Shown here: one piece after another, positions 21,664-29,078 of the stretch
Layout of the letters: every line of letters starts with the position of its first letter
How positions within the stretch are numbered: position 1 is the stretch's first letter
IMG/VR virus record: IMGVR_UViG_3300031787_000100
Coordinates: 1-64,000 of that record
Length of the DNA stretch: 64,000 nucleotides
Source: a virus
Strand: one strand, 5' to 3'
Program-made: the position numbers and the translations under genes
The notes under the pieces: generated by a model
The model's database searches: none
The model's input: the letters and a program-made list of their open reading frames with translations, nothing else
Told to the model about the DNA's origin: nothing

Positions 21664-21832
21664 GCCATTGATAGGAAGACAGATACGAATGTCTGACAGA
21701 CAGTGGATTATTTTTAATCAGCTTGGCGGTGCCGAATGGTTACGTACCATCATCACCAAGAAAGCCCCGATGCCCAAGCAGTACTATGACGCACTACTAC
21801 AGGAGAAACCAAATGATTCAAAGAGCCGATGA
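21641..21832 (+). CDS. Small basic protein, unknown
   Basis: A 63-residue protein starting MPRPKPPEPLIGRQIRMSDRQW, with a short helical centre (FNQLGGAEWLRTIITKKAP). The start at 21641 with AAAGG about 10 nt upstream is preferred; a longer reading would lie inside the preceding gene. The MSDRQWxxFxxLGGAxWLR pattern suggests a CopG/RHH-like fold, uncertain. Confidence 0.55.
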   Translation: MPRPKPPEPLIGRQIRMSDRQWIIFNQLGGAEWLRTIITKKAPMPKQYYDALLQEKPNDSKSR

Positions 21833-22028
21833 CACGCAAATTGGCGGGTCGCATTACAAAGACAAAACCATACAGCCATGGGACTACATCATTGCCAACG
21901 ACCTTGGGTATCTCGAGGGTAACGTGGTGAAGTACATATCCCGTTGGAAAAACAAAAACGGTGTTGAAGACTTGAAGAAAGCCCAACATTACTTATCCAA
22001 ACTAATTGAGGTGGCAAATGGAAAATAG
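21813..22028 (+). CDS. DUF3310-like protein
   Basis: A 71-residue protein with the DUF3310 pattern: IGGSHYKDKTIQPWDYI, then LGYLEGNVVKYISRWKNKNG and VEDLKKAQHYLSKLIE. Widespread in phages (often called nucleotide-kinase-like, without proof). Start ATG 21813 behind AGGAG; longer readings lack support. Overlaps the gene before by 20 nt. Confidence 0.85.
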   Translation: MIQRADDTQIGGSHYKDKTIQPWDYIIANDLGYLEGNVVKYISRWKNKNGVEDLKKAQHYLSKLIEVANGK

Positions 22029-22506
22029 AATGATAATGCGGGACGCTTGGGGTCGCACGATTGCCGGTGACGGGGGGCACTGCCCTATATGTGATCGGTG
22101 GGGCAAGATATACATCCGCAACATTAACAAAACAATGGCACAAGGTTTGGTGTGGCTGAACCATCAAACTGGCGATGAGGACGGTTGGGTAAACGTTCCC
22201 GTAAAGGGGCCACAATGGTTGGTGCGATCTAACCAACTGGCTACGTTGCACTGGTGGAACCTTGTGGAACGCAAAAGCAAAGACGACTCACACAAGTCCA
22301 AGTTCTCAGGCATCTGGCGTACTACACGGTTAGGTAAAGAATTTGTGGCGGGGCTGATACGTGTCCCACGTAGCGTGTACACATACAACAACACGGTTGT
22401 TAAACACGGGGATGAAGAAGTGCTACTCAGTGAATGCCTCGACGAGGGGTTCGATTACAACCAAGTTATGAGTACCAATCTACATGGCAGCAACACCCGA
22501 ATCTAA
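22018..22506 (+). CDS. Uncharacterised protein with CxxC
   Basis: A 162-residue protein. A CPICDRWGK motif near residue 22 suggests half of a zinc site; the rest is mixed, with FSGIWRTTRLGKEFVAGLIRVP (about 100-120) looking winged-helix-like. GAGGTGG upstream supports ATG 22018. Positioned before the VRR-NUC nuclease. Function unknown. Confidence 0.6.
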   Translation: MENRMIMRDAWGRTIAGDGGHCPICDRWGKIYIRNINKTMAQGLVWLNHQTGDEDGWVNVPVKGPQWLVRSNQLATLHWWNLVERKSKDDSHKSKFSGIWRTTRLGKEFVAGLIRVPRSVYTYNNTVVKHGDEEVLLSECLDEGFDYNQVMSTNLHGSNTRI

Positions 22507-22783
22507 AGTAAAAGCCAAGATCAAAGCAATCTTGAAAGCCCACGGAGCTTACTACGCCATGCCTATTGGCACTGGCTACGGCAACAGTGGTGTGCCTGAC
22601 TTCCTAGTGTGCCACGGTGGTGAGTTTCTTGCCATTGAAGCCAAGGCGGGGAAGGGCGTGCCTACTGCATTGCAATACAAAAACCTAGACGCCATCCTGA
22701 CCGCAGGGGGCAGGGTGCTAGTCATCAACGAAGATGAACTCAAACGAGGTACCCTCGAAGCCACATTAGATAGGATGTTATGA
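22484..22783 (+). CDS. VRR-NUC family nuclease
   Basis: A 99-residue PD-(D/E)xK nuclease of the stand-alone viral VRR-NUC type. The core is visible: N-terminal helix with E6, GVPDF (36-40, metal ligand D39), AIEAKAGKG (50-58, E52 and K54) and a conserved Q64. These cut branched DNA or act in phage replication and repair. It overlaps both neighbours, directly before the DNA polymerase. Confidence 0.88.
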   Translation: MAATPESKVKAKIKAILKAHGAYYAMPIGTGYGNSGVPDFLVCHGGEFLAIEAKAGKGVPTALQYKNLDAILTAGGRVLVINEDELKRGTLEATLDRML

Positions 22784-24678
22784 AAATCGTAACGCTTGAC
22801 CTTGAGTGCTTCTACTCAACTGAGTATTCCCTGACCAAGATTCCTACCGAGGAGTATGTGCGGTCGCCTCAGTTTGAGATGATTGGCATTGCAATCAAGG
22901 TGGACGATGGTGAAACCGTTTGGTATCCCAAACCGCAAGTGGAACGGATACTGAAAGAGTTTGATTGGTCTGATGCGATGGTGGTTGCACAGAACACTGC
23001 GTTTGATGGTGCGGTACTTGACTGGCTGTATGGCGTAAAGCCACTGGCTTGGTTGGACACACTTGGTATGTCACGGGCTTTGTTTCCGCATGAGAAGGCG
23101 CATGGCTTAGCCAAGCAAGCTGAACGCATGGGTATCGGAGCTAAGGGTGATGAGGTGCTTCATGCCAAGGGCAAGCACTACGCTGACTTCTCACCCGAAG
23201 AGTTGGCACGCTACGCTGAGTACTGCATCAACGACACTGAGTTGACGTACAAGCTATTTAACATGTACATGGCGATGGGTTTCCCTAAGCAAGAACTGAA
23301 ACTGATGGACATGACTCTGCGTATGTTTATTGAGCCTGTGCTTGAGTTGGATAAGAAGTTATTGGTTGACCACTTGGAAGCCGTGAAAGATGCCAAGGAA
23401 GCCCTGATGGAATCGGTGCGGGACTTCATGCTCAAAGACGCTGATCCCGAGTACGTACACGCTATCTTTAGCGAAGGTATGGATGGCATCAAGAAGCTAC
23501 TAATGTCTAATGACAAGTTCTCTAAGGTACTCGAGAACTACGGTGTTGTACCGCCCACAAAGGTAAGCCTGCGCACTGGCAAGACGGCATGGGCATTTGC
23601 CAAAACCGATGAAGAATTTAAAGCACTAGAGGAGCATCCTGATGAACGAGTACAAATGCTTGTCGCAGCCCGCCTTGGAAACAAGACGACAATTGAAGAG
23701 ACTCGCACTGAGCGCTTTATCGGTATGTCTACTCGAGGCAGGTTTCCTGTACCTCTACGTTACTACGGGGCACACTCTGGTCGTTGGTCTGGTCAAGACT
23801 CTGTAAACCTGCAGAACCTACCGTCACGCGGTGACAACGCAGGCAAGATCAAGAAGGCTATCAAGGCTCCGGCAGGGCATGTGGTCATTGACTGCGACTC
23901 AGCGCAGATTGAGGCACGTACCTTGGCTTGGTTAGCAGGTCAGCATGACTTGGTGCAGGCGTTTGAGGATAAACAAGACGTTTACCGCCTCATGGCTAGC
24001 CAGATTTACCAGATACCGCCCGAGCATGTGACGACCGGCCCCGCCAGTCAGCGTCAGGTGGGCAAGACCGTGGTGCTTGGTGCAGGCTATGGCGTTGGAC
24101 CAAACAAGTTACAGATATTCTTAAAGACACAGGCGGGGGTTGAGGTGACGCTTGACGAGGCAAAACGCATCATCCACGCATACAGGACAACGTACTACAA
24201 GATACCCGAGTTGTGGCACAAAGCTGATGAAGCGCTGATAGCGTTGCGTACAGGCAACGGTTTTCAAGTGGACGAGCAAGGCTTGATTAGAGCCGTACCG
24301 AAGAGCGGGTTAACCCTACCTAGTGGGCTACATATCCAGTACCCCGGCTTGGGTGAGGTGTTAGATGAGAAGACCGGCAAGACTCAGCTACGCTATTTCT
24401 CTAAGGGAATACCCGTGTATATCTACGGGGGTAAGGTAGTCGAGAACCTGTGTCAAGCCGTAGCAAGGCAGGTCGTGGCGGAGCAGATGCTCAAAATCGG
24501 CAAGAAGTACAAAGTGGTGTTGACAGTCCATGATGCCGTGGCTTGCATTGCACCGATTGAGGAAAAAGATGAAGCAAAACAATATGTTGAGGAGTGTATG
24601 TCATGGCGACCAAAGTGGGCACAAACTCTGCCGTTAGCCTGCGAGTCAGGCGTAGGGGCTTCCTATGGGGACTGTTGA
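22780..24678 (+). CDS. polA: DNA polymerase I-type (family A) with 3'-5' exonuclease
   Basis: A 632-residue replicative polymerase. Exonuclease motifs: DLE (7-9), QNTAFDG (71-77) and YCINDTE (about 147-153). Polymerase motif A DCDSAQIEAR (about 370-380), motif B RQVGKTVVLGAGYG (about 424-437) and motif C VHDAVA (about 582-587). The usual motif C is VHDE; the catalytic Asp is kept but Glu is Ala here. It lacks the 5'-nuclease domain, as in T7-type enzymes. It overlaps the VRR-NUC gene by 4 nt. Confidence 0.95.
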   Translation: MKIVTLDLECFYSTEYSLTKIPTEEYVRSPQFEMIGIAIKVDDGETVWYPKPQVERILKEFDWSDAMVVAQNTAFDGAVLDWLYGVKPLAWLDTLGMSRALFPHEKAHGLAKQAERMGIGAKGDEVLHAKGKHYADFSPEELARYAEYCINDTELTYKLFNMYMAMGFPKQELKLMDMTLRMFIEPVLELDKKLLVDHLEAVKDAKEALMESVRDFMLKDADPEYVHAIFSEGMDGIKKLLMSNDKFSKVLENYGVVPPTKVSLRTGKTAWAFAKTDEEFKALEEHPDERVQMLVAARLGNKTTIEETRTERFIGMSTRGRFPVPLRYYGAHSGRWSGQDSVNLQNLPSRGDNAGKIKKAIKAPAGHVVIDCDSAQIEARTLAWLAGQHDLVQAFEDKQDVYRLMASQIYQIPPEHVTTGPASQRQVGKTVVLGAGYGVGPNKLQIFLKTQAGVEVTLDEAKRIIHAYRTTYYKIPELWHKADEALIALRTGNGFQVDEQGLIRAVPKSGLTLPSGLHIQYPGLGEVLDEKTGKTQLRYFSKGIPVYIYGGKVVENLCQAVARQVVAEQMLKIGKKYKVVLTVHDAVACIAPIEEKDEAKQYVEECMSWRPKWAQTLPLACESGVGASYGDC

Positions 24679-24719
24679 TTGGTACACTAGGGCTTGCAAA
24701 AACAAACCCAGTTCTTTCC

Positions 24720-25385
24720 ATGACGCTAGCACACTCCTACTCAGGCATCAAAGACTACGAAGGCTGTCCACGCAGATACCACGAAGTCAAGATACTAAAA
24801 AAGTTTAAATCTAAAGACACTGAAGCAACCATGTACGGCACTGCCGTACACAAAGCATTTGAAGAATACATCCGTGATAAGACACCACTTCCAGCGAGTT
24901 ATGCGAATTACAAACCATTCGTGGAACCCCTCGCCAACTTCCAAGGCGACGTCCGTTGCGAGGAAAAACTTGGCATCCGTGCAGACTTCACACCCTGTGG
25001 ATTCTTTGACAAAGATGTATGGTTCCGAGGTATACCCGACTATCTTGCAATCAACCACGACAAAGGAATTGCAAGGGTAGCCGACTATAAGACTGGCAAG
25101 TCAAGCCGGTACGCAGACAGCGCTCAATTAGAACTAATGGCAGCTATGGTGATGATTCACCATCCCAACGTAAATACCGTCAAGGGGGCACTGTTGTTCG
25201 TTGTAGTTGGCGATGTGATTAAGTCTGAGTACACTCGTAAACAATTGCCTGAAATCCTGTCTAAATGGGCTGGCAGGGCTAGTGCAATCGAAGCAGCGGT
25301 AGTGCATGGGGTATGGAATCCCAAAAGCTCTGCCCTATGCAAATTCTGCCCAGTTACTACTTGTGAGAACCACAATGGCCACTAA
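24720..25385 (+). CDS. Cas4/RecB-type PD-(D/E)xK exonuclease with Fe-S cysteines
   Basis: A 221-residue nuclease. It starts HSYSGIKDYEGCPRRY with Cys16, then YGTAVHKAFEEYI (H44), GIPDYLA (D107), VADYKTGK (D122, K124) and Q136. The C-terminal CKFCPVTTC (Cys 207, 210, 215) with Cys16 matches the four Fe-S ligands of Cas4/AddB-like nucleases. ATG 24720 is chosen because the homologous N-terminus begins there, although no strong ribosome site is seen. No other CRISPR gene or array is present, so a replication or recombination role is likely. Confidence 0.85.
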   Translation: MTLAHSYSGIKDYEGCPRRYHEVKILKKFKSKDTEATMYGTAVHKAFEEYIRDKTPLPASYANYKPFVEPLANFQGDVRCEEKLGIRADFTPCGFFDKDVWFRGIPDYLAINHDKGIARVADYKTGKSSRYADSAQLELMAAMVMIHHPNVNTVKGALLFVVVGDVIKSEYTRKQLPEILSKWAGRASAIEAAVVHGVWNPKSSALCKFCPVTTCENHNGH

Positions 25386-25659
25386 ACGAAACTATAAGCA
25401 AGAATACGAACGGTATCAGGGTACGCCTAAACAGTTGGCTGCCCAATCCGAAAGACACAAAGCTAGACGGGCATACGAGAAGGAGCATGGCACTCTGCCT
25501 GACACCGTAGACGTAGACCATAAGAAGGCTATGTCCAAAGGCGGTACGTCTAAACTAAGCAATCTACGTGCCTCACCGCAGTCTGAAAACACAAGCTTTT
25601 CCCGTACCAAAACTGGTGCGCTGAAGTCACAAATTTCTAAGCGAGAGCGTAAAAAATAA
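25375..25659 (+). CDS. Small HNH-type endonuclease
   Basis: A 94-residue, basic protein. VDVDHKKAMSKGG (about 45-57) followed by LSNLRASPQSENTSF (about 60-74) is the DHK...N...N pattern of a small phage HNH nuclease family. It overlaps the Cas4-like gene by 11 nt and ends before a terminator. Confidence 0.75.
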   Translation: MATKRNYKQEYERYQGTPKQLAAQSERHKARRAYEKEHGTLPDTVDVDHKKAMSKGGTSKLSNLRASPQSENTSFSRTKTGALKSQISKRERKK

Positions 25660-25731
25660 TGTAAGATGAAATCACTTAGCGGTTGCCACTTCTAAGTTGT
25701 TTCATTTGGTTCTCCTCCCAGTAATGGGTTT

Positions 25732-25761
25732 GCCCAGTAGCAGTGCTACTGGGCTATTTTT
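25732..25761 (+). terminator. Intrinsic terminator
   Basis: A 9-bp stem GCCCAGTAG / CTACTGGGC with CAGTG loop, followed by TATTTTTG. It lies about 70 nt after the HNH stop and 20 nt before the helicase start, dividing the replication operon. Confidence 0.9.
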
Positions 25762-25782
25762 GTCAACTCTATTCAAATTTAT

Positions 25783-27336
25783 ATGCAAATCATTGATAAC
25801 AAAGCATTGGTGTTTAACACACGTAAAGCAAATCAAATCACTTCAATCATTCCTAAGAGCAAGGTGCTTGAGAACAACGGAGACGTTGACCAAGTTATTG
25901 TTAACTGGGGCTTTGACGAAGTGCAACTACTACGCAATCTAGGTATACGTGATGTGCCTAGTCCCATTTTGGGACGCTATCAGTGGCCGGGAATGTTTAC
26001 GCCGTTTGATCATCAGCGTACTACCGCAGAGTTCCTTACACTCCATCCACGTTGCTTTGTGTTCAACGAAGCAGGCACAGGCAAGACCAGTGCAGCAGCT
26101 TGGGCTGCGGATTATCTGATGCAACAAGGCAGAGTTAAGCGTGTGCTTGTTGTGTGCCCAGTGTCCATCATGGACACCGCATGGCGTTCTGATTTATTTA
26201 AGACAGTCATGCACCGCACAGTGGCTATCGCTCAGGGGTCACGCACACAAAGACAGAAGGTTATTCAAGGAGATTACGAATTTGTAATCATTAACTTTGA
26301 TGGTGTGAAGGTAGTCAATAAAGAGTTAGAAGCCGGTGGGTTTGACCTCATCATTGTGGACGAGGCTAACGCAGTTAAGAGCGTGACTACCGATAGGTGG
26401 AAGTGCCTTGCAACCTTGATTAAACCTACTACACGCCTATGGATGATGACAGGTACGCCTGCCTCGCAGTCACCGCTAGATGCCTATGGTCTGGCTAAGC
26501 TTGTGGCACCTGATGCGGTGCCTAGATTCTTTGGTGCGTTCCGTGACAAGGTGATGCTCAAGCTTACGCAGTACAAGTGGGTGCCGAGACAAGACGCACA
26601 ACAGATCGTTCACCAAGTATTGCAACCCGCCATTAGATACACAAAGCTTGAGTGCTTGGACTTGCCTGACTTGTTGTACTCGACTCGTGAGGTTCCCTTG
26701 ACTGCTCAGCAGACCAAGTACTATGACGCGCTCAAAAAACAAATGATGACCATCGCAGCAGGCTCAGAAATTACAGCGGTGAATGCGGCAGCAATGCTTA
26801 ACAAACTTTTGCAAGTTGCGCAAGGGGCGGTATATACCGATGATGGTGGCGTTGTTGAGTTTGATGTAACCAACCGCATGAGTGAGTTGTTAAACGTGAT
26901 CGAGCAGACCGACCATAAGATATTGGTGTTTATCCCATATCGACACACGCTTCAAATGGTTGAGAATACTCTGCTCAAAGAAGGTTACACAGTGCAGACA
27001 ATTCATGGCGGTGTTGCGTCAACACGACGAGCAGACATAATTAAAGAATTCCAAACAGAAGATGACCCACGCATACTCCTCTTAGTACCGCAGGCAACTG
27101 CACACGGTATCACGCTGACTCGTGCCGACCAAGTTGTGTGGTGGGGTCCAGTAGCGTCCACAGAAATCTATTTGCAAGCTAACTCACGAGCGCACCGAGC
27201 AGGGCAGACAAACAAAGTTACAGTCACACACCTGCAAGGCAGTCCGGTCGAGCGACGCATGTACACCATGCTGCAAAATAAAATAGATTTACATCAAAGT
27301 TTGGTAGATTTATACAAACAAGAGCTTGACACGTAA
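25783..27336 (+). CDS. SNF2-family DNA helicase/translocase
   Basis: A 517-residue superfamily 2 ATPase. Motif I NEAGTGKTSA (95-104), motif II DEAN (about 191-194), motif III MTGTP (about 222-226), motif V-like LLLVPQATAHGITLT and motif VI YLQANSRAHRAGQ (about 463-475) are all present. The RAHRAGQ ending of motif VI is characteristic of SNF2 proteins. Phage relatives serve in replication or fork remodelling. It follows a terminator, and no clear Shine-Dalgarno lies before ATG 25783. Confidence 0.92.
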   Translation: MQIIDNKALVFNTRKANQITSIIPKSKVLENNGDVDQVIVNWGFDEVQLLRNLGIRDVPSPILGRYQWPGMFTPFDHQRTTAEFLTLHPRCFVFNEAGTGKTSAAAWAADYLMQQGRVKRVLVVCPVSIMDTAWRSDLFKTVMHRTVAIAQGSRTQRQKVIQGDYEFVIINFDGVKVVNKELEAGGFDLIIVDEANAVKSVTTDRWKCLATLIKPTTRLWMMTGTPASQSPLDAYGLAKLVAPDAVPRFFGAFRDKVMLKLTQYKWVPRQDAQQIVHQVLQPAIRYTKLECLDLPDLLYSTREVPLTAQQTKYYDALKKQMMTIAAGSEITAVNAAAMLNKLLQVAQGAVYTDDGGVVEFDVTNRMSELLNVIEQTDHKILVFIPYRHTLQMVENTLLKEGYTVQTIHGGVASTRRADIIKEFQTEDDPRILLLVPQATAHGITLTRADQVVWWGPVASTEIYLQANSRAHRAGQTNKVTVTHLQGSPVERRMYTMLQNKIDLHQSLVDLYKQELDT

Positions 27337-27353
27337 ATTTTACAGTGTATAAT
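27326..27353 (+). promoter_or_regulatory. Strong sigma70 promoter before the SSB-like operon
   Basis: TTGACA (27326-27331), 16-bp spacer, TATAAT (27348-27353), both hexamers perfect. It overlaps the helicase stop codon. Downstream (near 27390) is AAGTCGAG followed by ACTTTTTT, sharing the AAGTCGAG octamer with the boxB-like hairpin at 11484, but no boxA is seen. Confidence 0.85.
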
Positions 27354-27473
27354 TTCTAAAAAACGGGGGGAAAGCTGCTACTGATTGTTAAGTCGAGACT
27401 TTTTTAAGATCGCATCAATCGGACGAGCGGTTAGTACCCTCACCCAATGTTCAACGTAAATCAAAGGAATCCT

Positions 27474-27863
27474 ATGGATGCAAGTCAGTTAGTCAATGTG
27501 TATATCAAGATACGTGACGCCAAAGAAATAAAAAAGAAACAGATGGAAGCCGAGATTGCTGACCTTGATGTTCAGCTTGAGGCAGTCGAGCAAGAGCTTC
27601 TAGAAATCTGCAAGACCACTGGACAAGACGGTGGCAAAACACAATTCGGTTCGTTCACACGAGCCGTCAAAACACGCTACTGGACCAGTGACTGGGACAG
27701 TATGTACAAATTCATCCGTGAGCATGATGCACCTGACTTACTCGAACGTCGGATTGCGCAAGGTAACTTCGCACAGTTCGTCAAAGAGAATCCGGACAGC
27801 ATGCCTGCAGGTGTGAATATCGAGTCGAAATACTCGATCACGGTTCGCCGTTCATCCAAGTAA
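27474..27863 (+). CDS. Uncharacterised protein before the SSB-like gene
   Basis: A 129-residue protein. The N-terminal half is a Glu/Lys-rich coiled coil (about 10-55); the C-terminal half has a compact KTRYWTSDWDSMYKFIREH and GNFAQFVKENPDSMPAGV pattern. The coiled coil plus small domain recalls Gam-type nuclease inhibitors in general shape, but I cannot support that call. Start ATG 27474 follows AAAGGA. First gene after a strong promoter, so probably abundant. Confidence 0.65.
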   Translation: MDASQLVNVYIKIRDAKEIKKKQMEAEIADLDVQLEAVEQELLEICKTTGQDGGKTQFGSFTRAVKTRYWTSDWDSMYKFIREHDAPDLLERRIAQGNFAQFVKENPDSMPAGVNIESKYSITVRRSSK

Positions 27864-27883
27864 CTTCCCAATAGGAAATCAAA

Positions 27884-28774
27884 ATGAGTAACATGACACT
27901 TTTTAAATCCGGTTCCGTTATCCCTGACTATTTACGTGAGGCTTCTGACGCTACTACCCGTGACATTGCAGGTAGCTCTGGCGGTAAGCAAATCTCTATC
28001 AAGGGCGGTGTGTGGCGTATGGTCGTAGGCGGTGAAGAAGTCGCCAAGAACGAAGAACGCGCCATGAACTTCGTGGTGATTGCATCCGGCAAGGGTGTGA
28101 CACGTACGTTCTATGCAGACAAATACGAAGAAGGCAAGGACATTAAACCTGCCTGCTGGTCTGCTGAAGGCGTAGTGCCCAACGAAGAAGTGACTAACCC
28201 ACAGGCTAAGACCTGCGCTACCTGCCCACAGAACATCGAAGGCTCTGGCGATGGTAAGGCTCGTGCCTGCCGTTACAGTAAGCGCTTGGCTGTAGCTTTA
28301 GAGAACGACATTGGTGGCAACATCTACCGCTTGTCAGTCCCCGCCAAGTCATACTTCGGTCGTGCTGAAGGTGAGAAGATGCCACTGCAAGCGTTTGGTA
28401 AGTTCTTGTCAGGACACGGTATTCCGATTACAGGCATTGTGACCGAAGCTCGCTTCGACACTGCCGAAGCAGTGCCCGTGTTGAAGTTCCGTGCTGTACG
28501 CCCCTTGTCGAAAGAAGAGTGGGAACTGGGTAAAGCACAGAGCCTGACAGAAGACGCTCGTCAAGCTATCGAGTTGAAGATGGTTCCATCTAAAGCCGAA
28601 GGCATGCCTGCGTTACCACAGTCGTTCAAGGAAGCCCCTGCTGCCGTCGAGAAAGCGGAAGCCGTGGCTGAGCCAGTGAAACGTGCCCCTGCTAAAGCAA
28701 AGCCTGAGACGCCTGCAGCAGCAAAGAACGTATCTGACATCTTGAGTGACTGGGCTACTGACGAAGATGCGTAA
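27884..28774 (+). CDS. Probable single-stranded DNA-binding protein
   Basis: A 296-residue protein. The middle (about 30-200) is strand-rich, with CATCPQN (about 112-118) and a later Cys forming a possible zinc site, as in T4 gp32-type proteins. A Pro/Ala/Lys-rich linker (about 240-280) precedes an acidic tail ending DWATDEDA, the hallmark of phage and bacterial SSBs. Its place in the replication module with its own strong promoter fits high expression. Assigned by architecture, not homology. Confidence 0.6.
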   Translation: MSNMTLFKSGSVIPDYLREASDATTRDIAGSSGGKQISIKGGVWRMVVGGEEVAKNEERAMNFVVIASGKGVTRTFYADKYEEGKDIKPACWSAEGVVPNEEVTNPQAKTCATCPQNIEGSGDGKARACRYSKRLAVALENDIGGNIYRLSVPAKSYFGRAEGEKMPLQAFGKFLSGHGIPITGIVTEARFDTAEAVPVLKFRAVRPLSKEEWELGKAQSLTEDARQAIELKMVPSKAEGMPALPQSFKEAPAAVEKAEAVAEPVKRAPAKAKPETPAAAKNVSDILSDWATDEDA

Positions 28775-29015
28775 TAGACCACGGGGGCATGACACCCTCT
28801 TCATTCAGAAAGTTGAAGATGCAGACCAGAGGCCGATTGTTATGCAGTTGGCTGACGTTTGCATCAACAAAGGTACACCGATTACCGAGATAGCGCTGAT
28901 GTTTGGCGTGACTCGTGCGAGTGTGTACAACTGGCTGACTGGTAGATCGGTGCCACGCGCTCGTCATCAGGCAGCAATGCCTAAAGTTATTGCACGTCTT
29001 TCAAAACGTAAGTAA
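28767..29015 (+). CDS. Helix-turn-helix protein
   Basis: An 82-residue protein. The centre (about 30-60) has a clear helix-turn-helix: PITEIALMFGVTRASVYNWLTG. The basic C-terminus (RLSKRK) may contact DNA. ATG 28767 overlaps the previous stop by 8 nt. Probably a transcription regulator; it is followed directly by a terminator. Confidence 0.7.
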   Translation: MRNRPRGHDTLFIQKVEDADQRPIVMQLADVCINKGTPITEIALMFGVTRASVYNWLTGRSVPRARHQAAMPKVIARLSKRK

Positions 29016-29022
29016 CCCTCGT

Positions 29023-29056
29023 GGGGTGGCAGGTAGCACTGTCACCCCTATTTTTT
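29023..29056 (+). terminator. Intrinsic terminator
   Basis: A 9-bp stem GGGGTGGCA / TGTCACCCC (one G-U pair) with an 8-nt loop, followed by TATTTTTT. It lies between the HTH gene and the PrimPol-helicase gene. Confidence 0.88.
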
Positions 29057-29078
29057 CCCCTCAACCCAGTGAGGTTCT

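Noticed and set aside
24720-25385. CRISPR-associated Cas4
   Set aside because: The nuclease has Cas4-like residues, but there is no cas1/cas2 and no array in the window; phage replication nucleases share the fold.
25759-25788. Promoter TTGTCA plus TATATG before the SNF2 gene
   Set aside because: The -10 would overlap the start codon, needing a leaderless or internal start; too weak to claim.
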